Below, in pieces: positions 1 through 7,215 of a DNA stretch of 37,021 nucleotides. Made by a program: the position numbers and the translations under genes. The stretch comes from Saccharothrix longispora (GTDB lineage Bacteria; Actinomycetota; Actinomycetes; Mycobacteriales; Pseudonocardiaceae), in NCBI RefSeq assembly GCF_030852425.1, contig NZ_NSDM01000032.1, positions 1 to 37,021 on the forward strand, read 5' to 3'. Position 1 is the first letter of the stretch; every line of letters starts with the position of its first letter. A model generated the notes under the pieces. It had not been told where the DNA came from, did no database searches, and saw only the letters and a program-made list of their open reading frames with translations.

Positions 1-162
1 CGCCGCCACCGCTACGCCACGACCGTCATCGACGCCGGGACAGGCCGACGTGCCGCGGTCCTGCCCGGCCGCGACGCCGCCACCCAGGAACCCTGGTCGC
101 GCGGACATCCCGGTGTCGAAGTCGTGTGCCGGGACGCCTCGGCCACCTACGCCGAGGCCGTC
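1..162 (+). pseudogene. ISL3-family transposase fragment (both ends missing)
   Basis: Frame 1 is open from the window edge. It reads as the catalytic-core segment of an ISL3 DDE transposase: a beta-strand stretch (YATTVIDAGTGRRAAVLPGR) followed by HPGVEVVCRDASATYAEAV. The HPGVEVVCRD...YAE block is characteristic of ISL3 transposases, and its Asp is a catalytic DDE residue. The continuation expected in the family (a QVADRFHLW-type segment) is absent. After about codon 54 the reading frame passes straight into an HD-domain protein. What precedes the window edge cannot be seen, so the N-terminal part may exist to the left. No terminal inverted repeats are visible. The assignment rests on motif memory, not a search. 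Confidence 0.6.
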
Positions 163-727
163 CACCGCGCCCTGTTGGCGGAACAGCTGCTCGGCTCGAC
201 GGGGGACCGGTGGCGGCACACGACCGCCGTGGCCGCCCGCGCCGCCGAACTGTCCGCGACGGTCGGCGAGGCCGACCGGGACCTGCTCGTGGCCGCTGCC
301 TGGCTGCACGACATCGGCTACGCCGAACCGGTGGTCGACACCGGCTTCCACCCGCTCGACGGCGCCCGGCACCTGGACCGACTCGGCTGGCCCCGCCGGA
401 TCGGCGCGCTGGTCGCGCACCACTCGGGTGCCCGCTTCGCGGCCGGCGGCCTGGGGCTCGCCGCCGCGCTCGACGCCTACCCCCGTGGGACGGGGGCCTG
501 TCGCGGACGCCTTGGCGCACGCGGACCAGGCGGTCGACAACCGCGGTCGTCGCGTGTCCGTCCAGGACCGGTTCGCCGACGTGCTGGACCGCCACGGCCC
601 GGACTCGCCCAACGCCCGCGCGCACCACCTGCGCGGACCGTACCTGCTCGCTGTCGCCGAACGGGCCGAGGCACGACTGGCGCTCGCCTGGAGCCGGCGC
701 GGACGGGAGGGTCAGGCGAAGAGGTAG
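163..727 (+). pseudogene. HD-domain phosphohydrolase, N-terminally fused to a transposase remnant and frameshifted
   Basis: This is a small soluble HD-superfamily protein, a putative metal-dependent phosphohydrolase of unknown substrate. The metal motif AAAWLHDIGYA lies near nt 292-325 and is followed by GFHPLDGARHL and LVAHHSGA, as in actinobacterial HD proteins of about 180 aa. The frame-1 reading is good up to nt 491. There a run of five G (492-496) puts the rest (GPVADALAHADQAV... to the TGA at 727) in frame 2. Reading four G instead of five restores a normal C-terminus. The family's usual start is not visible; the frame enters directly from the ISL3 fragment. Its 3' end overlaps by 16 bases the convergent gene ending at 712. 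The shift is either a real mutation or a homopolymer sequencing error. Confidence 0.7.
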
Positions 728-1233
728 GTGCCGATGCCCGAGGCCGCGGTGAGACCGGGTTCCGAGAGGCAGGCCAGGAGGTTCAGGTTGAGCAGCTCGA
801 CGACGTGCGTGACGGAGTCGCCGGTGAACTTGCCCGCCGTCACCGTCCCGCTCTCCACGATGACCAGCGTGCCGAGGACGTAGTTCGCGGACCGGGTGTA
901 GCCGATCGTGCTGGTCTCACCGGTGTTCCAGGTGATGGTGTACGAGCCGCTGCCCGACGCGGCCAGGTCCGTGCAGGAGCGGTCGAGGCCGCGGACGACC
1001 GCCCGCACACGCCCTCCCGTCACGGCCGGGTCGGTGAGGGACGTGCACGAGAGGACGTTGTCCACGCTCACGTCCACCGACCGGCGCGTGGTCAGCAGGC
1101 CGGGGGAGTAGGACACCGACTCGTTCTCGGTGCAGGTGAGGTCCCCCGGCGCGGCCTGGGAGGGGGACGGCGAGAACAGCAGGGACGACGCGATCAGCGC
1201 GACCGCGATCAGCGAACCTCGAATGCTGTGCAC
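712..1233 (-). CDS. Small secreted four-cysteine protein, paralogue of the next gene
   Basis: The gene encodes 173 aa from a GTG at 1233, with GGAGG about 8 bases upstream. A Sec signal peptide is clear: MHSIRG, a hydrophobic stretch, then cleavage around SQA-AP (residues 27-28). The mature part is about 145 aa, rich in Ser/Thr/Val/Gly and beta-strand-like, with four Cys that match the four Cys of the neighbouring gene, suggesting two disulfides. Repeated correspondences include SYSPGL vs TYSPGM, TDPAVTGG vs SHPGITGA, and TWNTGETSTI vs HWNTGHSSTV. I do not recognise a named family; it resembles hypothetical extracellular proteins common in actinomycetes. The role is unknown. It lies 69 bases downstream of its paralogue on the same strand, so co-transcription is likely. 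Confidence 0.85.
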   Translation of the reverse strand: MHSIRGSLIAVALIASSLLFSPSPSQAAPGDLTCTENESVSYSPGLLTTRRSVDVSVDNVLSCTSLTDPAVTGGRVRAVVRGLDRSCTDLAASGSGSYTITWNTGETSTIGYTRSANYVLGTLVIVESGTVTAGKFTGDSVTHVVELLNLNLLACLSEPGLTAASGIGTYLFA

Positions 1234-1302
1234 CGCTCGGTCCTCCAGAGTGGTTGCGGTGAGGGCAGACCCCGGACTCCGACGCCCGTGTCGTCCGCCG
1301 GT

Positions 1303-1827
1303 TCAGAGCAGGGCGGTGAAGGTGACGGTGCCGCTGACGCTGGTCAGTCCCTGCGGGGTGAGGCAGGCGGTGAGGTCGGTGGCGGGCAGGACCTTGGTCT
1401 GCACGACGGTCGCTCCCCGGAACAGTCCGTCGACCACGGTGCCGGTCAGGACGAGCACGGTGGTGCCACCGGGCTTGAGGTTGACCTCGAAGCCGCCTTG
1501 GACGGTGCTGCTGTGCCCGGTGTTCCAGTGGTAGGTGGAGGTGTTGGTGGTGGAACCCGCCAGGCAGCTGAACGTGCCGCTGACCAGGGACGTGAAGGTC
1601 GCGCCGGTGATCCCGGGGTGGCTGGGGGACACGCAGCCGCCCAGCGTTCCGGTGGCGTGGAAGTCGATGTGCCTCGGCAGCAGCGTCATGCCGGGGGAGT
1701 AGGTGCCGACCTGGGTGCCCAGGGCGCAGTTGACGTCCACCGCGGACGCCGAAGCGGGCACGGGTGACAGGAGGGCCGCTCCGAGCAGTCCGCCCACCAG
1801 GGCGGTGATCAGCGAACGCGGGCGCAT
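1303..1827 (-). CDS. Small secreted four-cysteine protein (first of a tandem pair)
   Basis: The gene encodes 174 aa from the ATG at 1827. The open frame runs far upstream, but this ATG is the only start that gives a proper signal peptide: MRPRSLITALVGG, a hydrophobic core, and likely cleavage after PASASA. The mature domain carries four Cys in contexts NCALG, GGCVSP, FSCLAG and TACLTP, matching its tandem paralogue. It ends TSVSGTVTFTALL, comparable to TAASGIGTYLFA in the partner. The fold is probably an all-beta extracellular domain; no catalytic motif is visible. The gene is divergent from the flavin monooxygenase at 2083, with a 255-base intergenic region that should hold both promoters. 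Function is unknown. Confidence 0.85.
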   Translation of the reverse strand: MRPRSLITALVGGLLGAALLSPVPASASAVDVNCALGTQVGTYSPGMTLLPRHIDFHATGTLGGCVSPSHPGITGATFTSLVSGTFSCLAGSTTNTSTYHWNTGHSSTVQGGFEVNLKPGGTTVLVLTGTVVDGLFRGATVVQTKVLPATDLTACLTPQGLTSVSGTVTFTALL

Positions 1828-2082
1828 GGACGTTTCCGTTCTTCGGGGGAGTTCCGGGGCGAGTCGAGTGTCGCGATCCGGTCGCCCGCGCTCAATCGAC
1901 CGAACGACTTGCGGTGGAACACCGTGCGTGGGCGTCGTGCGCCGCAGGACCGCGGAGTCGCGGGTGTCGGATTTCGCGCGGGTGGGAATAAGTTCTTTCA
2001 CCGGTTGGGCCCTGTCGCTCCCGTGCGCGTCCTGGGTACGAAGGACGAGTCGAAGCCTCGTCCGCGTGATCGGAGCCTGCCT

Positions 2083-3300
2083 GTGACCGCCTCTGCGCCG
2101 CACACCTGGTCCACCTCCCCGAGCACCGCCGAGCAGTGGGTGGATCGCGCCCGTGAGGTCGCCGCGCTGCTGGCGGTCGACGCGGTGGCCCGGGACCGGG
2201 CCGGGGCCACCCCGCACGCGGAGGTCTCGCTGCTCAAGGACTCGGGCCTGGTCACCCTCCTCGGACCGGTCGAGCACGGAGGCGCGGGCCTGGACTGGAG
2301 CACCGCCTACCGGGTGATCCGCGAGGTCGCCGTCGGCGACGGCTCGATCGGCCAGCTGCTGGGTTACCACTACCTGTGGTTCTGGGCGGCGCGGTTGGTC
2401 GCCACCCCCGAGCAGGTCGCCGCGGTGGAGGAGCGGGCCACCCGGGAGCGGTGGTTCTTCGGCGGCGCGGTCAACCCGCGCGACAGCGACCTGACCATCG
2501 TCGACGAGGGCGACGAGATCGTCTTCACCGGGCGCAAGTCCTTCTCCACGGGCGGCAAGGTCTCCGACGTCACCGTGCTGGAAGGCGTGCTGGAAGGCAC
2601 CGACGAGCACGTCTTCGCCATCGTGCCCTCCCACCAGGACGCCATCGTGTTCAACGACGACTGGGACAACCTCGGCCAGCGGCTCACCGAGAGCGGCAGC
2701 GTCGAGATCCGGGGCGTGCGCGTCCCGTGGTCCGACGCGGCCGGATACGTGGACAAGCGGTTCCGGCCACGCGTCTACAACACCCTCAACGTGCCGCTGA
2801 TCCAACTGGTGTTCACCAACTTCTACCTCGGCATCGCGCGCGGCGCCCTGACCACGGCCGCCGCCTACACCCGCGACCGCACCCGCCCGTGGCCCTTCGC
2901 CCACGACGTGAAGGGCACCGCGGTCGAGGAGTTCCACGTCCTCGACACCTACGGCGACCTCCAGGCCAAGCTGTGGGCCGCCGAGGCGCTGGCCGACCGC
3001 GCCGCCGGGGTGATCGAGGCGATCAACACCCACCCCGACACCGTCACCGGACGCGAACGCGGCGAAGCCGCCGTCGTCGTCGCCGCGGCCAAGCAGCGCG
3101 CCATCGACACCGGCCTGGAGATCGGCACCCGCGTCTTCGACGTCACCGGGGCCCGGGCCACCGCCAACACCGTCGGCCTGGACATCTTCTGGCGCAACAT
3201 CCGCACCCACAGCCTGCACGACCCCGTCGCCCACAAGCGCGCCGAGGTGGGCCGCTACGCCCTGCTCGGCGAACTCCCCGAGCCCACCTGGTACACCTGA
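2083..3300 (+). CDS. DszC/SfnB-like flavin-dependent monooxygenase (acyl-CoA dehydrogenase fold)
   Basis: The product is 405 aa from a GTG at 2083, with GGAG seven bases upstream. The open frame extends further left, but without family similarity. The protein has the acyl-CoA dehydrogenase layout. The N-terminal helical domain includes LLKDSGLVTLLGPVEHGGAG, and the central beta domain includes FTGRKSFSTGGKVSDV. The C-terminal four-helix bundle carries RVFDVTGARAT and HDPVAHKRAEVGRY, and the protein ends PEPTWYT. The C-terminal layout fits the DszC/dibenzothiophene monooxygenase group of this superfamily. These enzymes use reduced FMN, supplied by a separate reductase, to oxygenate sulfur compounds or other small molecules. 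No flavin reductase or second monooxygenase lies beside it, so the substrate is open. Sulfur scavenging is possible; a tailoring role cannot be excluded. Confidence 0.85.
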   Translation: MTASAPHTWSTSPSTAEQWVDRAREVAALLAVDAVARDRAGATPHAEVSLLKDSGLVTLLGPVEHGGAGLDWSTAYRVIREVAVGDGSIGQLLGYHYLWFWAARLVATPEQVAAVEERATRERWFFGGAVNPRDSDLTIVDEGDEIVFTGRKSFSTGGKVSDVTVLEGVLEGTDEHVFAIVPSHQDAIVFNDDWDNLGQRLTESGSVEIRGVRVPWSDAAGYVDKRFRPRVYNTLNVPLIQLVFTNFYLGIARGALTTAAAYTRDRTRPWPFAHDVKGTAVEEFHVLDTYGDLQAKLWAAEALADRAAGVIEAINTHPDTVTGRERGEAAVVVAAAKQRAIDTGLEIGTRVFDVTGARATANTVGLDIFWRNIRTHSLHDPVAHKRAEVGRYALLGELPEPTWYT

Positions 3301-3329
3301 GCCGGGAGGTCGCCGGGCGCCCCACCGGT

Positions 3330-4261
3330 GAGCCGACCGGCGACCTCCCGACGACGCCGCTGCGGTTCGCGGAAGTGGTGCGGAAGCACGGGGGCGGGCG
3401 CGCCGACGGCCTTGGTCCACTGTCGGCCCGCCCACCCGCACACGGTGGTGACCGGGGAACCCCGGGCCGGTGGAGAACGCGCCGGGATGCCGCGTGCGCA
3501 GGAGGTCGGCCCACCACCCGGGGACCGCGGCGAGCAGGTCGGTCTCGTCTTCCTTGCCGAACCAGGTCACCGCGGCGACGAAGAACGTCCCGGTGTCCTC
3601 GACGTCGCAGCCGACCAGCAGCGCGCGGTCCGGTGCGACGCGGTGCGGTCGGAACCGGTCGCCGCCGACCGTGACGTACCGCCCGTCGCCCTCGTCCAGC
3701 AGTTCCGCACCGGCGAGCGGGTCCGCCGGCTCGTCCGGGGGGCAGCTCCACCACCGGACGCCCGTCCGCCGGCGGCAGCGGCCCGTCGACCGACCCGGCG
3801 GGTAGCCGCGGACCACCGCGGCGGCGGGCGGCGCCGGGCGCGAGGGGCGGCCGATCGCGAACAGCCACGACCGCGCCTCCCGCAGGTGCTCGAACAGCGG
3901 GAACACCTCGTCGTCGGGACGTTCCAGGTGCGGCTGCTCCAACGGCAGGGGTTCGCCGCGGGCGGACCGGCGCACGGCCCGGCGCGTGGCGTCGGGACCG
4001 ATCGGACGAACCGTTCGACCCCGGCGACGCGATCGACGTGGGCGAGCGTCGCCCGCTGGTCCTCGACGTTCGACGGCACCACGCACACCGCGGTGTCGCG
4101 AACTCGCCCGACCGCACCTCGGCCGATTCCGGGTGCGACTTCCCGACGAGCGGGATCGCGCACGTGTGGTCGTGCACCCGTCCGGGGAAGAGCTGTTCGG
4201 CGACGGCCCAGCCGGACCGCCCCCCCGGTGAGGTGGCGGAACCGGACATCTCCCCGATCAC
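3330..4261 (-). pseudogene. Unrecognised cytoplasmic protein gene broken by about five frame changes
   Basis: Coding-quality segments on the minus strand follow one another in changing frames. The sequence starts from GTG 4261 or ATG 4249 with WAVAEQLFPGRVHD and PLVGKSHPESAEVRSGEFA. Then, after a shift near 4090, comes DTAVCVVPSNVEDQRATLAH; after one near 3995, GEPLPLEQPHLERPDDEVFP and EARSWLFAIGRP. Next, with shifts near 3800 and 3735, are DGPLPPADGRPVVELPP and DPLAGAELLDEGDGRYVTVG, and finally, after about 3450, CGWAGRQWTKAVGAPAPVLP. Joined, they would give a protein of roughly 300 aa with no signal peptide or membrane segment. I do not recognise the family. The 3' end is uncertain and may reach into the monooxygenase gene at 3300. 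This is either a decayed gene or a cluster of sequence errors. Confidence 0.6.
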
Positions 4262-4395
4262 GCGGCGGTGTCACGGGTAACGAACCCGTTGCCCGCGTCG
4301 ATACAGCCCCCGGCGACGTCACCCACCGGTGGCGCCGTGGTGTGCCGGGAAGCCTGGTCGGCGACGAACCCGACGTCGTCCGCAGGGAGCCCTTC

Positions 4396-4644
4396 GTGAG
4401 ACACACCGCCCGCGTCCTCGTGGCCGTCCACTCGACCTCCGCGGCGGCGAACCTGGTCCTCGCAGCCCTCTGGTCGAGCCGAGTGCTGGTGATCACGGGC
4501 ATGGGGTGGCTGCTGATCGCCTTGCTCGTGAGCGCCCACCACGACGAGGACGGACACGAGCAGGTCGCCCCGGAGGCCGGTCACGAGCCCGCCGAAGCCA
4601 CCGCCGGTCGACCCTTCCGGTTGCCGGTTGTCGGCGGACCCTGA
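4396..4644 (+). CDS. Small membrane protein, two predicted TM segments
   Basis: The gene encodes 82 aa from a GTG at 4396, preceded by GGGAG six bases upstream. Two hydrophobic stretches (about residues 5-24 and 29-48) are separated by a short Ser/Arg turn. A hydrophilic, His/Glu-rich tail (HHDEDGHEQV...) follows, probably cytoplasmic. No family is recognised. It stands alone: the broken gene diverges from it on the left, and the NfeD-like gene starts 231 bases to the right. Support is the RBS and the hydrophobicity pattern only, so it could be a spurious frame. Confidence 0.45.
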   Translation: MRHTARVLVAVHSTSAAANLVLAALWSSRVLVITGMGWLLIALLVSAHHDEDGHEQVAPEAGHEPAEATAGRPFRLPVVGGP

Positions 4645-4875
4645 CGGTGGAACCCCAGGAGGCCACCGCTGAACGGCGTGGTCCCGGGGGCGAAGCCGCT
4701 CGACTGGTTGGCGACCGCCCGGGAACGGTGAGGCCGTTCGTTGCCGACACCCGGCGACGAACAGGCGTCCGGGACGGCCGGGGAGCCACCTTGCCCTGCG
4801 GGCACGGGCGGACGAGCATTGGACACAGGCCGAGAGGGTGAAGTCGACGCTCGTACCGGTCGTGAGGAGTCCGTC

Positions 4876-5331
4876 GTGGATGGTTGGCTGGTGTGGTTGC
4901 TGCTGGGGCTGGTGCTCGGCGTGGTGGAGGTCTTCACCCTCACGGCGGCGCTGGGCGTCGTCGGTGGTGCCGCCCTGATCACCGCCGGCACCGCCGCGCT
5001 CGGGTTGCCCGCTCCGCTGCAGTTCGCGGTGTTCGCCTTCGCTTCCGTCCTGGGCCTGGCGCTGCTCCGCCCGATGGCCCGTGAGCACCTGGGCAAGCCG
5101 CAGTCGGTGCGCTTCGGGATCGACGCCCTGGTGGGCGAGTCCGCTCACGTGCTGCGCGAGGTCACCCGGAACGGTGGGCTGGTGCGCATCGGCGGCGAGG
5201 AGTGGACCGCCCGACCGTTCGACGACAGCCTCGTGATCCCCGAGGGAACCACTGTCGACGTCATGCGGATCAGCGGCAGCACCGCGTTCGTCTACCCGGG
5301 GAGTGACTCGTGGAACCCTCAGTCTCGTTGA
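4876..5331 (+). CDS. NfeD-family membrane protein
   Basis: The gene encodes 151 aa from GTG 4876, with GAGGAG about 8 bases upstream; the frame is open further left but shows no protein-like sequence. Three transmembrane segments (about residues 3-22, 26-45 and 50-69) precede a C-terminal OB-fold-like domain of about 75 aa (GESAHVLREV, GLVRIGGEEWTA, GTTVDVMRISG). This is the short NfeD1b-type architecture without a protease domain. NfeD proteins partner with SPFH/stomatin-like proteins at the membrane. The SPFH gene overlaps its 3' end by 22 bases, so the two are translationally coupled. The partnership is family knowledge; the overlap is seen directly. Confidence 0.9.
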   Translation: MDGWLVWLLLGLVLGVVEVFTLTAALGVVGGAALITAGTAALGLPAPLQFAVFAFASVLGLALLRPMAREHLGKPQSVRFGIDALVGESAHVLREVTRNGGLVRIGGEEWTARPFDDSLVIPEGTTVDVMRISGSTAFVYPGSDSWNPQSR

Positions 5332-6326
5332 TCGCGGGCGTGGTCATCGTCCTGTTCGCGGTAGCCGTCCTGCTCAAGGCGGTGCGCATCGTGCCGCAGG
5401 CCCGGGCGCGCAACGTGGAGCGCCTGGGGCGGTTCCAGCGCACGCTGCAACCCGGGCTGAGCCTGGTGATCCCGTTCATCGACCGGGTGCACCCGGCGAT
5501 CGACCTGCGCGAACAGGTGATCTCCTTCCAGCCGCAGCCGGTCATCACCGAGGACAACCTCGTCGTCGAGATCGACACGGTGCTGTACTTCCAGGTGACC
5601 GACCCGCGGGCGGCGTTCTACGAGATCGCCAGCTACCTGCAGGCGGTCGAGCAGTTGACCGTCACGACGTTGCGCAACGTGGTGGGCTCGATGGACCTGG
5701 AGCGCACGCTGACCTCCCGGGACACGATCAACAGCCAGTTGCGCGGTGTGCTCGACGACGCCACCGGGCGCTGGGGGCTGCGGGTCAACCGGGTGGAGAT
5801 CAAGGCCATCGACCCGCCGCGCACCATCAAGGACGCGATGGAGAAGCAGATGCGCGCCGAGCGGGACAAGCGCGCCGCGATCCTCACCGCCGAAGGTCAG
5901 CGGCAGTCGCAGATCCTCACCGCCGAAGGCGACAAGCAGGCCGCCATCCTGCGCGCCGAAGGGCAGCGGACGGCCGAGATCCTCAAGGCCGAGGGCCAGT
6001 CGCGTGCGATCGACCAGGTGTTCCAGGCGGTGCACCGCAACGACCCCGACCCGAAGCTGCTCGCCTACCAGTACCTGCAGATGCTGCCGCAGTTGGCGCA
6101 GGGCCCCGGCAACACGATGTGGGTCATCCCCAGTGAGGTCACCTCCGCCCTGCAGGGGGTGTCGCGCGCGTTCACCGAGGTCCTGCCGAAGGTCGCGGCC
6201 ACCAGTCGGCCCGCCGCCGACGAGGTCGCCTCCAAGGCCACCGACGACGCCAATCGGGCCGCCGAGGCCGCGGTCGAGGCGGTCGCGGCGGCTGAGGCGC
6301 CCGGCCGGGTGACCACGCCCGCCTGA
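5310..6326 (+). CDS. SPFH/Band 7 (stomatin-like) membrane scaffold protein
   Basis: The gene encodes 338 aa from GTG 5310, inside the end of the NfeD gene, with a GGGGAG ribosome site. An N-terminal TM segment (about residues 6-26) is followed by the SPFH domain (about 30-190: VERLGRFQRTLQPGL, VEIDTVLYFQVTDPRAA, NVVGSMDLERTLTSRD, VEIKAIDPPRTI). Then come a charged helix and four near-identical 11-residue repeats of the type AAILTAEGQRQ. The C-terminus is Ala-rich. Stomatin-like proteins oligomerise into membrane microdomain scaffolds and help protease-dependent membrane quality control. The C-terminal extension after the conserved QYLQMLPQLAQ motif is about 70 aa of low-complexity Ala/Glu/Val. 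A strong hairpin terminator follows the stop codon. Confidence 0.93.
   Translation: MEPSVSLIAGVVIVLFAVAVLLKAVRIVPQARARNVERLGRFQRTLQPGLSLVIPFIDRVHPAIDLREQVISFQPQPVITEDNLVVEIDTVLYFQVTDPRAAFYEIASYLQAVEQLTVTTLRNVVGSMDLERTLTSRDTINSQLRGVLDDATGRWGLRVNRVEIKAIDPPRTIKDAMEKQMRAERDKRAAILTAEGQRQSQILTAEGDKQAAILRAEGQRTAEILKAEGQSRAIDQVFQAVHRNDPDPKLLAYQYLQMLPQLAQGPGNTMWVIPSEVTSALQGVSRAFTEVLPKVAATSRPAADEVASKATDDANRAAEAAVEAVAAAEAPGRVTTPA
5874..6005 (+). repeat. Four tandem 33-base units inside the SPFH gene
   Basis: Four in-frame 33-base units encode AAILTAEGQRQ, SQILTAEGDKQ, AAILRAEGQRT and AEILKAEGQSR. An 11-residue (hendecad) period fits a long right-handed or straight coiled-coil helix, which is normal in stomatin/flotillin-type proteins. 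The units are similar but not identical at DNA level, so this is an old structural repeat rather than a fresh duplication. Confidence 0.9.
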
Positions 6327-6366
6327 CCAGATCCCCGGAAGGGGCGGTCCCACCAGGGCCGATCAC

Positions 6367-6405
6367 CGCACCGGAGCACTGCCCACCAAGGCGTGCTCCG
6401 GTGCG
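6367..6405 (+). terminator. Hairpin terminator after the NfeD-SPFH operon
   Basis: This is a perfect 13-base stem: CGCACCGGAGCAC (6367-6379) pairs with GTGCTCCGGTGCG (6393-6405) around a 13-base loop, 41 bases after the SPFH stop. There is no U-run, as is usual in actinomycetes. Confidence 0.85.
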
Positions 6406-6729
6406 CTCGTCTGCGCCGGGCGAGCGGCGGTCCCCGGGCGGCGGCCACCGTCACAGCCGCCACGTCACCGCGGCACCGGCCGGGCGACGACTCGGTCGAA
6501 GAATGCCCGGTTGCCGGGTTCCGGCAATCGGACATCGTCCGGATCTGCCTGCCGGAGACCTCCGCGCATGCCCCGGCGACACCTATCGTGGTTGGTGGGA
6601 AAGCACATCCCGCACCGATCGGCCCGCCGGCACGACACCGGGAAGCTCGCGCCGATCGAAGACAGGACCACCACCCGCCGTCCCACCCCGGCAACCGAAG
6701 GCCGGCGATGACGATCGGAGCCGGCGACC
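6406..6729. other. Intergenic region upstream of the STAS gene, with small palindromes
   Basis: No convincing gene is present in these 324 bases. A short dyad TTGCCGG-GTT-CCGGCAA (6511-6527) is followed at once by CGGAC-ATC-GTCCG (6529-6541). They could be operator sites or parts of a transcript leader for the STAS gene. No promoter can be named with confidence. Confidence 0.35.
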
Positions 6730-7158
6730 ATGCCCATGCGCCTCGACGCCACGTACGACCTCCTCGACGACCGCTCGACAGCCGGCCGTGAGGTGTCGAC
6801 CCTCGGCGCCGACGTCGTCGACGTGGCCGGCCGCCCGGTCGTGGTACGCGCCACCGGTGAGGTCGACGGCTGTTCCGCACCGGTCCTGGCCGCGGCACTG
6901 CGCACGGGCCGCGCCGCCGCCCGCCGCCCGCGACCACTGGTGGTCGACCTGACGGGGCTGCGGTTCTTCTCCGCCGCGGGGGTGAACCTGTTGGTCGCGA
7001 CCCGGCGGCGGTGCGATGCGCGACAGGTGCCCCTGCTGCTGGTGGCCACCCACCGCGGCGTGCTCCGGTCCCTCCGTGCGGCCGGGGTGGGAGCGCTGTT
7101 CGACGTCCGACCCTCGCTCACCGAGGCGATCGCCTCGGTGAGCACCACAGCACCGTGA
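6730..7158 (+). CDS. STAS-domain protein (anti-sigma-factor-antagonist-like)
   Basis: The gene encodes 142 aa from ATG 6730, with GGAG upstream. One STAS domain covers about residues 30-135: VVVRATGEVDG at the first strands, PLVVDLTGLRFFSAAGVNLL at the signature, and VLRSLRAAGVGALFDVRPS near the end. Proteins of this type bind anti-sigma kinases in partner-switching circuits. The usual acceptor motif DSSG is replaced by SAAG, so the canonical phosphorylated Ser is absent. The protein may be a constitutive antagonist or use another site. No anti-sigma kinase or sigma factor is adjacent. NhaA starts 57 bases downstream on the same strand and could be co-transcribed. Confidence 0.85.
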   Translation: MPMRLDATYDLLDDRSTAGREVSTLGADVVDVAGRPVVVRATGEVDGCSAPVLAAALRTGRAAARRPRPLVVDLTGLRFFSAAGVNLLVATRRRCDARQVPLLLVATHRGVLRSLRAAGVGALFDVRPSLTEAIASVSTTAP

Positions 7159-7215
7159 ACCCGGCGGCTGTGCCCGACCTCCCGTGGAAGACCCGAGGAC
7201 CCCGAGGGGGAATGT

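Noticed and set aside
1828..4086. Minus-strand open frame extending the secreted protein gene to 927 codons
   Set aside because: The upstream part is the antisense of the monooxygenase plus part of the broken gene; a signal peptide starts cleanly at 1827.
4258..5148. Minus-strand open frame of 296 codons across the small membrane protein and NfeD gene
   Set aside because: The translation is Gln/Arg/His-rich shadow sequence; NfeD on the plus strand is well supported.
5874..6005. Tandem 33-base repeats considered as a CRISPR-like or variable-number array
   Set aside because: Units are in frame, diverged and encode the hendecad helix typical of stomatin-like proteins; there are no spacers.
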